A DNA stretch of 5,823 nucleotides from Candidatus Heimdallarchaeota archaeon (lineage in GTDB: Archaea > Asgardarchaeota > Heimdallarchaeia > JABLTI01), in assembly GCA_030602675.1 (NCBI GenBank), contig JAUVZH010000194.1, forward strand, positions 1-5,823. Direction: 5' to 3'. The position numbers were made by a program, and so were the translations under genes. Position 1 is the stretch's first letter; the number at the start of each line of letters is the position of its first letter. The notes below the pieces were generated by a model that was given only the letters and a program-made list of their open reading frames with translations, searched no databases and was not told where the DNA came from. Below are positions 5,396-5,823 of the stretch, in pieces.

Positions 5396-5823
5396 TTATG
5401 AAAATGCTCGAATAAGATTAATAAAATCCTTTTCTTTCTTCAAAATTCCTTCCTTAAATTTAGAATCTTTCAAATTTCGCTTTCTATTTGATGGATGTAT
5501 AAATGGCAGAATAAAAATTTCTTTCTCTTGATAATTAAATTTCCTTTTTCCATCTAATTCTGCTATATACTTCATTATCTTTACTTTCTTCTTCAAAGAA
5601 GCATTATCAAATACATGATTACTTAAAGTCGTTGCATAACCACCCATAGGAATTATTACTAATTTTTCTGATGGAATAAGAGATAATTCCTCAATAAAGT
5701 GATTAACACAATAAGAAGCACATTCTTTCCATTTACCGATAATCTCTTTATCATCAAGAATTGGTGCACATTTTAATGCATGTGTCCAATAAATATCATC
5801 TTTTGTTGGATCAAATTCCTCTA
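5396..5823 (-). CDS. Uracil-DNA glycosylase superfamily protein (family 4/5-like), 5' part outside the window
   Basis: The minus-strand frame is open to the right edge, giving 142 C-terminal residues; an internal ATG at 5647 is not the start, since conserved sequence continues upstream of it. From the edge the protein reads a strand and Cys motif, IYWTHALKCAP, comparable to the TNxVKCRP of family 4 UDGs. A helix with KWKECASYC follows, then KLIIPMGGYA (the 'vI.lG..A' strand), and FILPFIHPSNRKR, comparable to the conserved HPS loop (His codon 5495-5497). The two Cys (codons 5768-5770 and 5720-5722) are separated by 15 residues. This matches the third and fourth ligands of the [4Fe-4S] cluster in family 4/5 enzymes. 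The expected role is removal of uracil from DNA at the start of base-excision repair. The GExPG-like catalytic motif and first two Cys would lie outside the window, so activity cannot be judged. The insert between the glycine strand and HPS is Lys-rich. The stop is TAA. Confidence 0.8.
   Translation of the reverse strand, partial: EEFDPTKDDIYWTHALKCAPILDDKEIIGKWKECASYCVNHFIEELSLIPSEKLVIIPMGGYATTLSNHVFDNASLKKKVKIMKYIAELDGKRKFNYQEKEIFILPFIHPSNRKRNLKDSKFKEGILKKEKDFINLIRAFS

Overview
The window is AT-rich and most likely archaeal; an Asgard-type lineage is my best guess. The guess rests on a leucine-rich-repeat protein of the 'NQL..IDLSPL..CTNLQ' style that I associate with Asgard genomes, on TATA-like boxes 35-40 bases upstream of two genes, and on purine-rich ribosome binding sites at preferred starts. 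No rRNA, tRNA or other taxonomic marker is present, so the assignment stays an inference. All six genes whose stop lies in the window end in TAA.

Layout from left to right: (1) a membrane-anchored zinc-ribbon protein whose reading frame is interrupted by one TGA (about 8-631); (2) a gene-poor stretch holding the first copy of an intergenic repeat (632-961); (3) a nine-repeat LRR protein (962-1798, +) converging on an unrecognised 298-residue alpha/beta protein (1826-2722, -); (4) repeat copy 2; (5) an unrecognised protein with two N-terminal membrane helices and a helical cytoplasmic domain (3028-4179, -); (6) repeat copy 3, diverged in its left half, then a hairpin with a T-tract and a promoter-like box; (7) a predicted HEPN-domain ribonuclease (4362-5294, +); (8) repeat copy 4; (9) the C-terminal part of a uracil-DNA glycosylase-superfamily protein running off the right edge (5396-5823, -).

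The most striking feature is the repeat. A roughly 46-64 base sequence around 'GGACTTCTAGACCTTAAAGAAGAAGTGTG' elements occurs four times, always between genes and always in the same orientation, although the genes themselves point both ways. It cuts the window into segments of one or two unrelated genes. This resembles a cassette array, but the repeat lacks the canonical integron attC core. No integrase is in view.

The contents (HEPN RNase, UDG-like enzyme, membrane-anchored proteins, LRR scaffold, proteins without recognisable families) look like an accessory and possibly defence-related island. No operon links these genes: neighbours are mostly convergent or divergent, so they are probably transcribed singly and any joint function is speculative.
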